Origin: Desulfosarcina widdelii
GTDB taxonomy: Bacteria; Desulfobacterota; Desulfobacteria; Desulfobacterales; Desulfosarcinaceae
DNA length: 64,000 nt
Assembly: GCF_009688965.1 (NCBI RefSeq)
Contig: NZ_AP021875.1
Coordinates: 3,162,001-3,226,000 of the forward strand
Direction: 5' to 3'
Position numbers and translations under genes: made by a program
The notes under the pieces: generated by a model
Database searches by the model: none
What the model saw: only the letters and a program-made list of their open reading frames with translations
What the model was told of the DNA's origin: nothing
In this document: positions 63,634 to 64,000 of the stretch, piece by piece
Numbering within the stretch: position 1 is the first letter of the stretch
How the letters are laid out: the number at the start of each line of letters is the position of its first letter

Positions 63634-64000
63634 TATCCCCTTTATGACAGGGCCCACCGGAATGCTTGCGGCGGGCCCCTCCCCCCGAAAAATCGCAAAA
63701 GCCAAATCCGCTATGGAGAGATCACCCGGTCTTCACCGTCAAGCGATTCAACTTTTTTACCCAAGCATCCCTTTTCTTCCCCATTTTCCTTCGATCATAT
63801 TAAAAAAAAATATCATATCCAGCTGTATAAATTGCGATTTTTTATTTTACTACTCCGCCTTGACAAGGTTCGTTTTTGCCTTAGATTTTCGATATCCAAC
63901 TGGGCTTATGCTCTCCATTCGATGCCTACATTCGGGATAAAATCCGCACCCGTGCCCTTCTTTTTCAGAAGGTATGTCGCGGGCGACGAAAGGTCTGGTA
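63634..64000. other. AT-rich 3' stretch without a supported gene
   Basis: 367 bases to the window end. The centre (63780-63860) is AT-rich with A and T runs. No ribosome site with a following frame, no RNA gene and no clear terminator was found. The frame 63581-63940 overlaps the previous gene and has random composition. Confidence 0.5.

Overview
The window (about 55% GC by impression) reads like a chromosomal segment of an anaerobic Desulfobacterota bacterium, most likely a Desulfosarcina/Desulfobacteraceae-type sulfate reducer. The basis is a Desulfovibrio-like class I hybrid cluster protein, a DsrE-type protein, several sigma-54 activators and promoters, and family-typical intergenic repeats. 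The taxonomic call is inference. I saw no rRNA, tRNA, CRISPR array, phage or complete insertion sequence.

1-7.4 kb (minus strand): a run of envelope and protein-stress genes. It holds Hsp20, a universal stress protein, a lone CBM48 protein, an eRF1-like protein, a CbpA J-protein with its CbpM modulator, a YcbB-type L,D-transpeptidase, a DUF4405 membrane protein, a CNNM transporter and a Na/Ca antiporter cut by the window edge.

7.4-10.2 kb: a sigma-54 module. A lipoprotein gene and a small OB-like gene diverge, each behind a -24/-12 promoter. Palindromes lie between them, and a sigma-54 activator with a degenerate receiver domain follows. 10.2-31.3 kb: more envelope and stress functions (DedA, MprF plus an AcvB/VirJ-type hydrolase, HtrA, universal stress protein, two MscS channels, ferritin, an ArsB/NhaD-type transporter, TauE/SafE exporter, and a diadenylate cyclase fused to YbbR domains). 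31.5-38.4 kb: a core-MetE-like protein with Hcp, then a convergent set with a USP-DUF389 fusion, a third MscS channel and a ChaN/Tiki-like protein.

38.4-41.7 kb: a FecBCD-type metal or metal-chelate ABC transporter behind a short leader that has its own promoter and an intrinsic terminator. 41.7-46.6 kb: hypothetical, LOG-family and DUF2059 genes, and a hybrid sensor kinase split by an in-frame TAA. 46.9-58.3 kb (minus strand): nine genes. They encode a PLP enzyme, a DgcN-like DUF1611 protein, a MurL-like/creatininase fusion, a DgcA-like enolase-superfamily enzyme, an MFS carrier and PotABCD. I read these as an uncharacterised uptake and conversion route for a D-glutamate-type or glutamyl compound. 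Two related palindromic repeats lie inside, one of them inserted exactly in a stop codon.

58.3-64 kb: a second sigma-54 module with a near-consensus -24/-12 promoter, a secreted OB-fold protein, a cytoplasmic OB-like paralogue of the first module's small protein, a DksA-like protein, a DUF418-type membrane protein and a second activator paralogue. The motif (C/A)GGAA-N7-TTCCG occurs three times around it. The most interesting items are the twin sigma-54/OB-fold modules and the DgcN/DgcA/MurL-creatininase cluster.
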